Below, in pieces: positions 1-7,047 of a stretch of DNA of 7,498 nucleotides. The translations under genes and the position numbers were made by a program. Position 1 is the first letter of the stretch; every line of letters begins with the position of its first letter. Under the pieces are notes generated by a model. That model searched no databases, had not been told where the DNA came from, and saw only the letters and a list, made by a program, of their open reading frames with translations. This DNA comes from Candidatus Methanogaster sp. UBA203 (lineage in GTDB: Archaea; Halobacteriota; Methanosarcinia; Methanosarcinales; Methanogasteraceae): assembly GCA_002503595.1 (NCBI GenBank), contig DASC01000127.1, positions 1-7,498 of the forward strand, written 5' to 3'.

Positions 1-56
1 CCCTCTGATTTGGAGGGGATACGTATAAAGCACTAACCGGACTGAAACAGATTTGC

Positions 57-70
57 GAAAGTCTTAAATA
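57..70 (+). promoter_or_regulatory. Candidate archaeal BRE/TATA box for the mscS-like gene
   Basis: A purine-rich element (CGAAAG, 56-61) is followed by CTTAAATA (63-70), which fits an archaeal BRE plus TATA box. A start site about 25 bases downstream would fall near 93-95, giving a very short leader that begins at the ribosome binding site. A second TATA-like box, TATAAA at 24-29, would give a leader of about 50 bases and may be the real one. The call assumes an archaeal host and rests on pattern only. Confidence 0.3.
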
Positions 71-105
71 GCATACAAAACTTCCCGCTTACTGGAGGTA
101 TTCCA

Positions 106-918
106 ATGGCAATGATAAACCTGGGACAGGAAATCCCGTATATGAGTATAACCATCTTTCAGGTATTGGCAGCGATTATCATCCTGATCGTTGGTTTGAT
201 AGCTGCAAAGATAATCACCGTCGTTTTTAAGAGACAATTAGGGAAGACAAAGCTTCCGGAACTTGTTGTGGAATTTTTAACCAGGTTCTTAAGTTCCCTG
301 CTTTATGTTATGGTGATATTGATAGCCGTGAGTGCTGTGGGGGTTGTAGTGGGTTCGGTGGTACTCGGTCTATCGGCAGTCATAGGTCTGATTTTGGGCT
401 TTGGTCTGCAAGATACAATGACAAATTTATTAGCTGGCGTCTGGTTGGCTGCACTCAGACCTATTGATAAGGGCGAAGTGGTAACAACTAATGGAGAGAC
501 CGGAACGATTGATGCGATCGGAATGATGGCGACCGAGATTCTGTCATTCGACAATAAATTCATAACAATCCCAAACAAGCTCGTCTGGGGAAGCGTGATC
601 GTTAATTATACGAGGATGCCAACCAGAAGGGTGGATGTTGACGTCGGGGTAAGTTATGGAACCGACCTGGACAGAGCCATACCGATTGCGATGGATACGA
701 TGAAGAAACACTCGTTAGTTCTGGGTGACCCGGAATCGGTAGTGGTCGTAACAGAACTTGCGGACTCCTCTGTGAACCTGCAACTCCGTGCCTGGTCAAA
801 GACAGAGGATTATTGGACTGTCAAAGGCGACCTGACCAAAGGAATCTTTGAGGCGTTCAAGAGAGAGGGAATAGAGATACCGTTCCCGCAGATGGATGTA
901 CATCTAACACAGCAGTGA
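106..918 (+). CDS. Small-conductance mechanosensitive channel, MscS family
   Basis: This is a 270-residue MscS-type channel, close to the 286 residues of E. coli MscS. Such channels sit in the cytoplasmic membrane as heptamers and open under membrane tension to release solutes during hypo-osmotic shock. Three hydrophobic segments are visible: about residues 16-41, 62-82 and the pore helix 84-115. The pore helix carries the family's Gly/Ala-rich packing pattern (GLSAVIGLILGFGLQDTMTN), followed by LLAGVWL and the RPIDKGE turn into the beta domain. The beta domain shows G-x-T-G-T-I (about 130-135), the IPN motif (155-157) and V-N-Y-T-R (166-170), then the alpha/beta C-terminal domain, ending near EIPFPQMDVHL. 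The start at 106 is backed by GGAGGT at 94-99, six bases upstream; the ATG at 112 would be too far from it. The gene stands alone and converges on the next gene. Its product assignment is secure, but which MscS subgroup it belongs to is not resolved. Confidence 0.95.
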   Translation: MAMINLGQEIPYMSITIFQVLAAIIILIVGLIAAKIITVVFKRQLGKTKLPELVVEFLTRFLSSLLYVMVILIAVSAVGVVVGSVVLGLSAVIGLILGFGLQDTMTNLLAGVWLAALRPIDKGEVVTTNGETGTIDAIGMMATEILSFDNKFITIPNKLVWGSVIVNYTRMPTRRVDVDVGVSYGTDLDRAIPIAMDTMKKHSLVLGDPESVVVVTELADSSVNLQLRAWSKTEDYWTVKGDLTKGIFEAFKREGIEIPFPQMDVHLTQQ

Positions 919-1038
919 AAATGCAGGGTAAAATAGCATCCGATCCCGATGTTGTCTGGTACGTTTGCACAGAAACGCTAAAGACCTGCAAAGGAGATCA
1001 GCGAGCACGCACAATAGAAGCATGAACCGCAACTACAA

Positions 1039-3132
1039 CTACCGCCGGCTGGATAGCACCCGTCTCAAATCCTCAAGTTCCGTGATCGGAGCCTTGCAGG
1101 TGTAGTTCTCGCAGATATAAACGGCTGGCTTTCCCTGAATAGATACCTTACCTTTGGTTAGCGGTACCAGATCAGGATCCGGATCGTCCGCAGCACGAGA
1201 TCCTGCGAAGGCGATGACCTTATCCGGCAGAAAGTGCCGGTTGATCTCATCCACAAATTCCGAAGCATCCTCCAAGTCATCACCGGCTATCACAATCTGC
1301 GTGGGGCTGTTTAGATAGAGATCGACCGCAGAAAGTATCTGTGTGTGCGCTAACGGGCTCTCTTCCAGCTGCGCTCCAAAAGCAAGAAAAATATCCCCGG
1401 CACGTCTCCGCATATCCTCAACACCTGCCAGTGCTCCTATTCGAAGCAGGTTTTCTGCTGCAATCGAGTTTCCGGATGGAACCGGACCGTCGTAAGCCTC
1501 TTTTATGGCTGCGAGGATATCTGTTTCGCCATGACGGTTGAAGAAGAACCCCCCATCCGCGTCATCCCAGAAAAGCTCAATCATGGCATCATTCAGCCGG
1601 AATGCTTCACGCAGCCATTCGGAATCGAAACTCGCCTCGTATAAGTCGAGCAATGCCGCTACGAAGAACGTGTAGTCTTCCAGAGTTCCGGGAATCGTTG
1701 CTTCGTGGTCACGGTAGCGTCTGCATAGCTGCCCATCCTTCACAAGATTTTCGAGGATGAACCTGGCTGAGGAGGTCGCCGCTTCAAGAAACCGTCTCTC
1801 ATGCAATACCTGGTATCCTGTGGCGAACGCTCGTATCATCAGACCGTTTAAGCCGGTCAGGATCTTGTCATCGGTTGCCGGTCGTATCCTCTGGTTACGC
1901 GCCAGAAGAAGCGCCTCAATAGCTTCACGGATCGTATCTTCGCTTTCTGCCGCATCAGATGGTTCAGGTTCAGCCTTGTGGAGTATACTTTTGCCGCCCT
2001 CAAAGTTTCCCTGCGGCGTTATCCCAAGGTAGCGGCAGATCGCTTCGCCCCTCTCCGCCCCGAGAACCGACCTTGCCTCATCAGGTGACCATACGTAAAA
2101 CGCGCCTTCGACGCCCTCGCTATCAGCGTCTATCGCGGAGTAAAAGCCGCCATCAGGGTCGGTCATCTCCCGGAGCGCCCAGTTAAGCGTCTCTTTTCCG
2201 ATCTGTGCAAAAATTGGGTCTCCTGTAACCTGATACGTCTCAAGATAAACCCTTGAGAGGAGCGCGTTGTCGTAGAGCATCTTCTCAAAGTGCGGAACCA
2301 GCCAGTACCGGTCAGTGGAATAGCGGTGAAACCCCCCGCCCACCTGGTCAAAAATCCCTCCCCATGCCATCGCATGGAGGGTCTGTGTAACCATCGCTAA
2401 TGCGGATTTCTCCCCTGTCCGGTAGTGATACCGTAGCAGGAAAGAGAGATAGCAGGGCAGGGGGAACTTCGGTCTTTTCACAGACCATGCAGCCACATCG
2501 GCACCAAATCCACCATAGTCCGGGTCGAACTGGGCTGCGAGTTGCTCATAGAGGTCATCAAGAAGATCGACCGAGACCTCCCCGGAATAGGGTTTGTGCC
2601 GGTAAGAATCGCGCAGGAGCTCTGTGACATCCTCGGAACCTCTCTGAAGCTGCTCCCGGTTGTCATGCCAAAAAGTTACAATCGCCTGCAGGATATCGTT
2701 GAAGGCTGGTAAGTCATGTACCGGCTTGGGCGGGAAGTAGGTTCCACCATAAAACGGCTTTCCGTCCGGTGTGAGGAAGACCGATAGGGGCCAGCCGCCT
2801 GTGCCAGCCAAAATCTGCACAGCCTTCATGTAGATTTCATCCAGATCCGGGCGCTCCTCACGATCCACTTTGATGCAGATGAAGTTTTCATTGAGGATCT
2901 TGGCTGTCTGCTCGCTTTCGAAGGACTCTCGTGCCATCACGTGGCACCAGTGGCAGGTGGAGTATCCTATGCTTAAGAAGATGGGTTTATCCTCAACTTT
3001 CGCACGTTGTAGAGCATCTTTTCCCCATGGGTGCCAGTTAACCGGGTTGTAAGCATGTTGGAGTAGGTACGGGCTTTTTTCTTTTATGAGGGAATTTGGA
3101 GTTCTTGTTTCTGCCTTATTGCTGCCTTCCAT
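1039..3132 (-). CDS. COG1331/DUF255 thioredoxin-fold protein (YyaL/SPATA20-like)
   Basis: This is a 697-residue protein, normal length for the COG1331 family of bacterial YyaL and human SPATA20. In the family, an N-terminal thioredoxin-like domain precedes an (alpha/alpha) six-hairpin domain like that of N-acylglucosamine 2-epimerases and glycosidases; the reaction and substrate are not established. Visible signatures, numbered from the ATG: YNPVNWHPWG (28-37), the redox-type CHWC motif with Cys60 and Cys63, VDREERPD (89-96), the GGWPLSVFLTP cis-Pro loop (112-122), and YGGTYFPP (128-135). Further along are GGIFDQVGGGFHRYSTD and PHFEKMLYDNA, then a C-terminal ENYTCKAP. No signal peptide is visible, so it is probably cytoplasmic. 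An upstream GTG at 3141 would add three residues, but it lies inside the ribosome binding site AGGTGG (3143-3138), which is five bases before the ATG at 3132, so I prefer the ATG. The gene converges with mscS across 120 bases and shows no operon partner. Confidence 0.93.
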   Translation of the reverse strand: MEGSNKAETRTPNSLIKEKSPYLLQHAYNPVNWHPWGKDALQRAKVEDKPIFLSIGYSTCHWCHVMARESFESEQTAKILNENFICIKVDREERPDLDEIYMKAVQILAGTGGWPLSVFLTPDGKPFYGGTYFPPKPVHDLPAFNDILQAIVTFWHDNREQLQRGSEDVTELLRDSYRHKPYSGEVSVDLLDDLYEQLAAQFDPDYGGFGADVAAWSVKRPKFPLPCYLSFLLRYHYRTGEKSALAMVTQTLHAMAWGGIFDQVGGGFHRYSTDRYWLVPHFEKMLYDNALLSRVYLETYQVTGDPIFAQIGKETLNWALREMTDPDGGFYSAIDADSEGVEGAFYVWSPDEARSVLGAERGEAICRYLGITPQGNFEGGKSILHKAEPEPSDAAESEDTIREAIEALLLARNQRIRPATDDKILTGLNGLMIRAFATGYQVLHERRFLEAATSSARFILENLVKDGQLCRRYRDHEATIPGTLEDYTFFVAALLDLYEASFDSEWLREAFRLNDAMIELFWDDADGGFFFNRHGETDILAAIKEAYDGPVPSGNSIAAENLLRIGALAGVEDMRRRAGDIFLAFGAQLEESPLAHTQILSAVDLYLNSPTQIVIAGDDLEDASEFVDEINRHFLPDKVIAFAGSRAADDPDPDLVPLTKGKVSIQGKPAVYICENYTCKAPITELEDLRRVLSSRR

Positions 3133-3138
3133 GTCAAC

Positions 3139-3154
3139 CACCTGCCTTCGCAGG
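3139..3154 (-). promoter_or_regulatory. Ribosome binding site of the COG1331 gene, partly within a small hairpin
   Basis: On the minus strand, CCTGC-GAAG-GCAGG (3154-3141) can form a five-pair hairpin. Its 3' arm runs straight into the AGGTGG ribosome binding site (3143-3138). Pairing would hide the first bases of that site. The hairpin is seen in the sequence; a regulatory effect is only a possibility. Confidence 0.35.
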
Positions 3155-3170
3155 AAGATTGTTCATCATT

Positions 3171-3181
3171 CCTTTTAAGCC
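3171..3181 (-). promoter_or_regulatory. Candidate TATA box for the COG1331 gene
   Basis: The minus strand reads GGCTTAAAAGG about 40 bases upstream of the ATG at 3132, preceded by ATCAG as a weak BRE. A start site about 25 bases downstream would give a leader of under 20 bases containing the ribosome binding site. This fits archaeal promoter spacing, but it is a pattern match only. Confidence 0.3.
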
Positions 3182-3264
3182 TGATCCTTCAGTTTTTCTG
3201 TTCGGGTTTTCGATCAGTCTCCGGTCCTGCAGGCTTGTGAGGCTGTCACGCTCGCTCTGGTGCT

Positions 3265-3530
3265 GATCGTCCCACTTGTGGGAGTCTTTATGTAAGATGC
3301 GTTTCGATTTATCCAGCATGAAGTGCAGAGAACTCTGCCACGGTCAAAGCATGGGTTTGCTACTGGCGGGTCACACGCGAAGCATTGGTGCAGCCAGATC
3401 GGATGCGAGAGGCACGATTGTACAGGCTCCGTACCTGAGTCCGGGGTTTGGTGACTTCGGGAGGCTATCACGGTGAATGCCAACGCCGAAGGCGCATGGA
3501 TGCCCCGCTACATGCGGGGTGGAATGGTTA
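3265..3530 (+). mobile_element. Possible decayed IS200/IS605-type right-end remnant
   Basis: The 455 bases between the COG1331 gene and the AT-rich block hold no convincing gene. Their composition matches the GC-richer side rather than the block that follows. Hairpins line up on the + strand: TCCCA-CTTG-TGGGA (3270-3283), GCAGAG-AA-CTCTGC (3325-3338), CGCC-GAA-GGCG (3484-3494) and CCCCGC-TACAT-GCGGGG (3503-3519). The last one sits in the context GGATG-hairpin-TGGAATGGTTA. That arrangement resembles the 3' end of IS200/IS605-family elements, where a strong GC hairpin (also the 3' end of the TnpB guide RNA) lies just before the cleaved right end. Open frames here are short and broken by stops, and I could not find the TnpB zinc ribbon or the DRDxNA motif, so any transposase is gone or unrecognisable. 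An unrelated structured intergenic region is the alternative. Confidence 0.3.
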
Positions 3531-3587
3531 GGATATGTGGGGTGAAGTTAAAAATCGAAAAATTGTTATATTCTGAAGGTTACACAT

Positions 3588-4082
3588 ATGGATAATACTA
3601 TTATCAATATAATTTCTTCTGGATTTTTTGAAAAATTACTCATAGCCATAATAAGTATAATTCTACCTGCAATATTTGGAATAATAGGATGGTCACTTAG
3701 AATCTATTACGATGCAAAAAAGGCTTCAAAAGTAAAATTATATTATCCTTTATATATATCATGTTCTGGAATACTTGATGTAATTGAAAAATATAATGAA
3801 TACGATGAGGAACAGGTCAAAAATTTATTTAAATCATGTTCAAAAATTCTCGATGATATAACCTACACATATGGAACAATTATCTATTTTAAAAATGATG
3901 AGCACTTTCGCAAATTTCTAAGGATGAAACGGCTTTTTGATCAATATTTGCTGATTACACAGACTAAACACTGGGATTATGTGATAGATAAATTTGAAAA
4001 AGACACGGAGTTTGGAGAAATGAAACAACATGCAAAGGATTTATTAGATGTTTGTGTAGATATAACATCTTCCAAAACATAA
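3588..4082 (+). CDS. Single-pass membrane protein of unknown function
   Basis: I do not recognise this 164-residue protein. One strongly hydrophobic segment spans about residues 17-41 (core LLIAIISIILPAIFGIIGW). It is followed by a basic cluster (RIYYDAKKASKVK, 38-50), which by the positive-inside rule predicts a short N-terminus outside and a cytosolic C-terminal domain. The remaining 115 or so residues are predicted to be mostly helical, with alternating charges and scattered aromatics, and no catalytic motif is evident. The layout (one membrane anchor plus a small helical domain) recalls DUF4760-like proteins, but I claim no family match. The start at 3588 follows GAAGGT (3575-3580) by seven bases. 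It is the first gene of a three-gene + strand run with gaps of 35 and 21 bases, so co-transcription is likely. GC content is very low, about 20-25% in sampled lines, unlike the upstream gene. Confidence 0.75.
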   Translation: MDNTIINIISSGFFEKLLIAIISIILPAIFGIIGWSLRIYYDAKKASKVKLYYPLYISCSGILDVIEKYNEYDEEQVKNLFKSCSKILDDITYTYGTIIYFKNDEHFRKFLRMKRLFDQYLLITQTKHWDYVIDKFEKDTEFGEMKQHAKDLLDVCVDITSSKT

Positions 4083-4117
4083 TTGTGAGATGGTAAACAT
4101 ATGAAGGAGAAGGACCC

Positions 4118-4543
4118 ATGAAGAAGAAAACATATTACATATTTCTATCCTCTGAAAGGGATATTGAAATTGATAATGAGCCTATTGACAAGTACTTGAA
4201 TAGGACCGTGTTGGAAAATTTTAAATATGAAACATTCGAGTGCATTAAGAGAGGAAACATACCAGTTTTACGAGAGCAAATGAAGTATTACCATCATTGT
4301 TTTTTGGTTGTTGATGCAAATGTTGAGGCAGATGTAATTGCTTATTGGCAACATGGATATGCGTGTGGCAAAGATATCGAAGTAATTGGGTATAACGAGA
4401 GTCAAGCACAGGAGTCAATAATACTACAAGAAGATTTAAAAGAGGTCATTGGACATATTTGTGACCCTACAGAGTTCATAGTCATCATGCGTGCTAGACA
4501 TGATGTGCCGATGTGGAACGATGAAAGAGTTAAATCCGAATAA
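4118..4543 (+). CDS. Nucleoside 2-deoxyribosyltransferase-like small protein
   Basis: This 141-residue soluble protein looks like a single Rossmann/flavodoxin-like domain. It opens with a hydrophobic strand and loop (YYIFLSSERD, 6-15). A second strand, HCFLVVDANVEAD (60-72), leads into AYWQHGYACGKDIEVIGY (75-92). This last motif matches the pattern of the nucleoside 2-deoxyribosyltransferase/deoxyribohydrolase superfamily, in which E-x-G-Y-A, a GK and a hydrophobic strand follow an Asp-containing loop. In that family the Glu is the nucleophile; here the aligned residue is Gln78, so glycosidic-bond chemistry may be lost or altered. A DUF4062- or TIR-type fold is a reasonable alternative, since LSSERD also resembles their first loop. 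The start at 4118 has AAGGAG (4104-4109) eight bases upstream. The gene lies between the membrane-protein gene and the TPR gene, presumably in one transcript, so a joint role is inferred. The presence of a gene is more certain than its family. Confidence 0.8.
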   Translation: MKKKTYYIFLSSERDIEIDNEPIDKYLNRTVLENFKYETFECIKRGNIPVLREQMKYYHHCFLVVDANVEADVIAYWQHGYACGKDIEVIGYNESQAQESIILQEDLKEVIGHICDPTEFIVIMRARHDVPMWNDERVKSE

Positions 4544-4564
4544 AACGATAAGGGGGCGATGTAA

Positions 4565-6961
4565 ATGAAAAACCCAAACATCGATGAAGAAAAAAGGAAT
4601 GCTGAATCATATAAGCAAGAAGGTGATGATGCTTACTCAAAAGGCGATTTGAAAAAAGCAATTTATTGTTACAAAAAGAGTGTTGATAGCTTCAAAAGGG
4701 AAGGAAAGGAAAAGGGGGAAGCTAACGCGCTTAATCTACTCGGCTCTGCACATAAAGATAAAGGTGAGCTGAATCTTGCCATCGAATGCTACGAAAAAGC
4801 ACTTGAAATCTTCGAGAAATTGGATCTCAGCTATGAAAAAGCGTGCACCTACAAAAATCTCGGCTCTGCACATAAAGATAAAGGTGAGCTGAATCTTGCC
4901 ATCGAATGCTACGAAAAAGCACTTGAAATCTTCGAGAAATTGGATCTCACCTATAAAAAAGCAGAAATCTACAAAGACATCGGCACTGTGTACCAAGACA
5001 AAGGGGAGTGGAATAAAGCACTCGAAGACTACGAAATAGCACGTAAAACCTTTGAGAAAATAGGTGCTGATGAAGCTGTGCAAAAAACATACGGTAGCTT
5101 CGGCTGGATATACTACTTAAAAAGTGAATTGAATAGAGCGATTGAATACTACGAAAAAGCACTTGAAATCTTCCAGGGTGATAAACGTGAAAAAGCGGGA
5201 ATCTGCAGAAACATCGGCAAAGTGTACCAAGACAAAGGAGAGTGGGATAAAGCAATTGAATGCTACAAAGAAGCACTTGAAGCTGTTGAGGGATCTGAGT
5301 ATGTGTGTGAAATAGCGGAAATTAATGGCGACTTCGGCTGGATATGTTACTTAAAAGGTGAGTGGAATAAAGCAATTGAATACTATAAAGAAGCACTTGA
5401 AATCTTCAAGAAAGCGGGAGGTAATCTTGGAATAGCAGGGATCTGCAGAAACATCGGCAGAGTGTGCCAAGACAAAGGAGAGTGGACTAAAGCTATTGAA
5501 TGCTACGAAAAAGCACTTGAAGCTGTTGAGGGATCTGAGTCTGTGCGTGAAAAAGCGGAAATTAATGGCGACTTCGGCTGGATACATTACCTAAAAGGAG
5601 AGTGGAAGGAAGCAATTGAATACTACAAAGAAGCACTTGAAATCTTCAAGAAAATGGGAGATAATCTTGGAATAGCGGGAACCTACAAAAACATCGGCAG
5701 ACTGTACCAAGAGAAAGGAAACTGGACTAAAGCTATTGAATGCTACGAAAAAGCACGCAAAATCCATGATGAATTTGGGCATGAGAGAGAAAAGGGGCAA
5801 ATCCACGGTGCATTAGGATGGATGTGCTACTTAAAAGGTGAATGGAATAAAGCAATTGGATACTACAAAGAAGCACTTAAAATCTTCGAGAAAATAGAGG
5901 ATATTCATGGAAAAGCAGGAATCTATAAAAACATCGGCATAGTGTACCAAGACAAAGGAGCGTGGACTAAAGCTATTGAATGCTACGAAAAAGCATTTGA
6001 AATCTATGATAAACTTGGAGATATGCCAAACAAAGCCAGTGTCCTCAATGAAGTTGGAAAATTGCAAATAAAAACTGGTGACTGGTATGAAAGTAAAATA
6101 AATCTTGAAGAATCATTAGAAATATCTAAAAGACTTGCACCAATACAAACTACTGATGCACGCACAAATCTTGGTGATTTACTCAGAATCGAAGACCAAT
6201 ATGCTGGTGCGCGTGAAAATCTCGAAAAAGCCTTATTCATTGTTGAAGGTGTCGGTGCATTACCTAAAAAGATAGAGATATTAGAAAAAAAAGGAAATAT
6301 ATATCTTAGTGAATATGATAAAACAAGCCAGCAAGAAGATCTCAAATCTGCAAAATCTAATTATGATAGCGCATTGAAACTTGCGAGCGAACTTACATTA
6401 TCTAAAGCAATTGCTCTGCGAAATATAGGAATTGTGCGTTCCAAGAATAAAGAAATAGATCCATCAAGGAAGTTGTTCGAAGAATCCATAGATGTTTTGG
6501 AGGGGTTAGGCGCGCGATATGAACTTACAAAAACTATTATGGACTTTGCAAGAGCTTTGAAAGAAAATGAAAAAATTCCTGAAGCAGAGAAAGTTGCTGA
6601 TAGGGTTGCATTGGATGCAAAAGACTACGATTTTAAAGAATTACAAGTTGAGGCATACATGCTTCTTGGAGACATTGTTCAACAGCAAGACGCTTCAGAA
6701 TACGGATATTATCTTAAAGCATTAAACACATCCTCATTCAATTTCAAAATATATATAAGGATATGTTATATGTTGATCAAACGAATGAAGGAGATGAATA
6801 AAGAAGTTAAACTGAACTTCATTAAATCCATAAAAGATATCAATCAAGATGAATACTTTGAGCTGTTTTTGGATTCATTGGACGCAAAGCTAAATGGAAA
6901 AGAGTATGATATCGATGATTTACCTGAGGGGTTAAAGGAGGAGTTTAATAATTTGCGATGA
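4565..6961 (+). CDS. Large TPR-repeat protein (LGN/Pins-like 40-residue TPRs)
   Basis: This 798-residue protein has no signal peptide or membrane segment and is built almost wholly of tetratricopeptide repeats. Thirteen units start at residues 19, 59, 99, 139, 179, 217, 257, 297, 337, 377, 417, 457 and 497, each 40 residues long except the unit at 179, which has 38. The 40-residue spacing, rather than the canonical 34, is the LGN/Pins type. The typical unit reads IGxVYQDKGEWxKAIECYEKALEI. Less regular TPR-like helices continue to about residue 740, followed by an acidic, non-repeat tail ending EEFNNLR. TPR arrays form superhelical scaffolds that bind peptides or proteins, so a binding or sensing role is likely, and no catalytic domain is visible. 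The start at 4565 follows AGGGGG (4551-4556) by eight bases and lies 21 bases after the previous stop, which supports an operon with the upstream two genes. The repeat half is less AT-rich (about 45% GC in a sampled line) than the C-terminal part (about 30%). Confidence 0.93.
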   Translation: MKNPNIDEEKRNAESYKQEGDDAYSKGDLKKAIYCYKKSVDSFKREGKEKGEANALNLLGSAHKDKGELNLAIECYEKALEIFEKLDLSYEKACTYKNLGSAHKDKGELNLAIECYEKALEIFEKLDLTYKKAEIYKDIGTVYQDKGEWNKALEDYEIARKTFEKIGADEAVQKTYGSFGWIYYLKSELNRAIEYYEKALEIFQGDKREKAGICRNIGKVYQDKGEWDKAIECYKEALEAVEGSEYVCEIAEINGDFGWICYLKGEWNKAIEYYKEALEIFKKAGGNLGIAGICRNIGRVCQDKGEWTKAIECYEKALEAVEGSESVREKAEINGDFGWIHYLKGEWKEAIEYYKEALEIFKKMGDNLGIAGTYKNIGRLYQEKGNWTKAIECYEKARKIHDEFGHEREKGQIHGALGWMCYLKGEWNKAIGYYKEALKIFEKIEDIHGKAGIYKNIGIVYQDKGAWTKAIECYEKAFEIYDKLGDMPNKASVLNEVGKLQIKTGDWYESKINLEESLEISKRLAPIQTTDARTNLGDLLRIEDQYAGARENLEKALFIVEGVGALPKKIEILEKKGNIYLSEYDKTSQQEDLKSAKSNYDSALKLASELTLSKAIALRNIGIVRSKNKEIDPSRKLFEESIDVLEGLGARYELTKTIMDFARALKENEKIPEAEKVADRVALDAKDYDFKELQVEAYMLLGDIVQQQDASEYGYYLKALNTSSFNFKIYIRICYMLIKRMKEMNKEVKLNFIKSIKDINQDEYFELFLDSLDAKLNGKEYDIDDLPEGLKEEFNNLR
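4739..4949 (+). repeat. Exact 91-bp direct repeat, 120-bp period
   Basis: Bases 4739-4829 and 4859-4949 are identical in all 91 positions, with a period of 120 bp (one 40-residue TPR unit). The match breaks at 4738/4858 and at 4830/4950. Identity at synonymous as well as non-synonymous sites points to a recent tandem duplication or gene conversion within the TPR gene. Confidence 0.95.
4979..6052 (+). repeat. Alternating A/B TPR tandem array with a 240-bp superunit
   Basis: Nine TPR units alternate between two types. A units (IGxVYQDKGEWxKAIECYEKA) start at residues 139, 217, 297, 377 and 457. B units (FGWIYYLKGEWNKAIEYYKEALEIF) start at 179, 257, 337 and 417. The A+B pair forms a 240-bp superunit, or 234 bp for the first copy, whose B unit lacks two residues. 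By hand count, 5221-5460 and 5461-5700 differ at 24 of 240 positions (90% identity). The next superunit, 5701-5940, is clearly related but more diverged. Confidence 0.9.
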
Positions 6962-7047
6962 AATCTTCAAATTCATAATATGTCTTGCAATGCGTGGTAT
7001 GTGAGACAGTTGCTGGAGCTATTAATAAATTTTAGAGATGTTTGGAT

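Noticed and set aside
1..36. Possible tail of an upstream gene (frame 1, stop TAA at 34-36) and a CCCTC/GAGGG hairpin at 1-17.
   Set aside because: Only 11 codons are visible, with nothing recognisable, and the five-pair hairpin has no following T run. Neither can be supported.
921..1025. 34-codon open frame on the + strand directly after the mscS-like gene.
   Set aside because: It has no ribosome binding site and no recognisable motif, and it lies in the short convergent gap, so chance is the simplest explanation.
3214..3483. Open frame of 89 codons on the minus strand and one of 66 codons on the + strand (3276-3476) in the intergenic gap.
   Set aside because: Neither shows a family motif or a good ribosome binding site. 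They overlap each other and the hairpin-rich stretch, and the composition is not protein-like.
4739..6052. CRISPR-like regular repetition.
   Set aside because: The period is 120 or 240 bp, the repeats lie in frame within one gene, and there are no unique spacers between short repeats.
4736..6345. Several long minus-strand open frames opposite the TPR gene.
   Set aside because: They repeat with the same period as the TPR units and encode Phe/Ser-rich strings, as expected from the complement of Lys/Glu-rich repeats.
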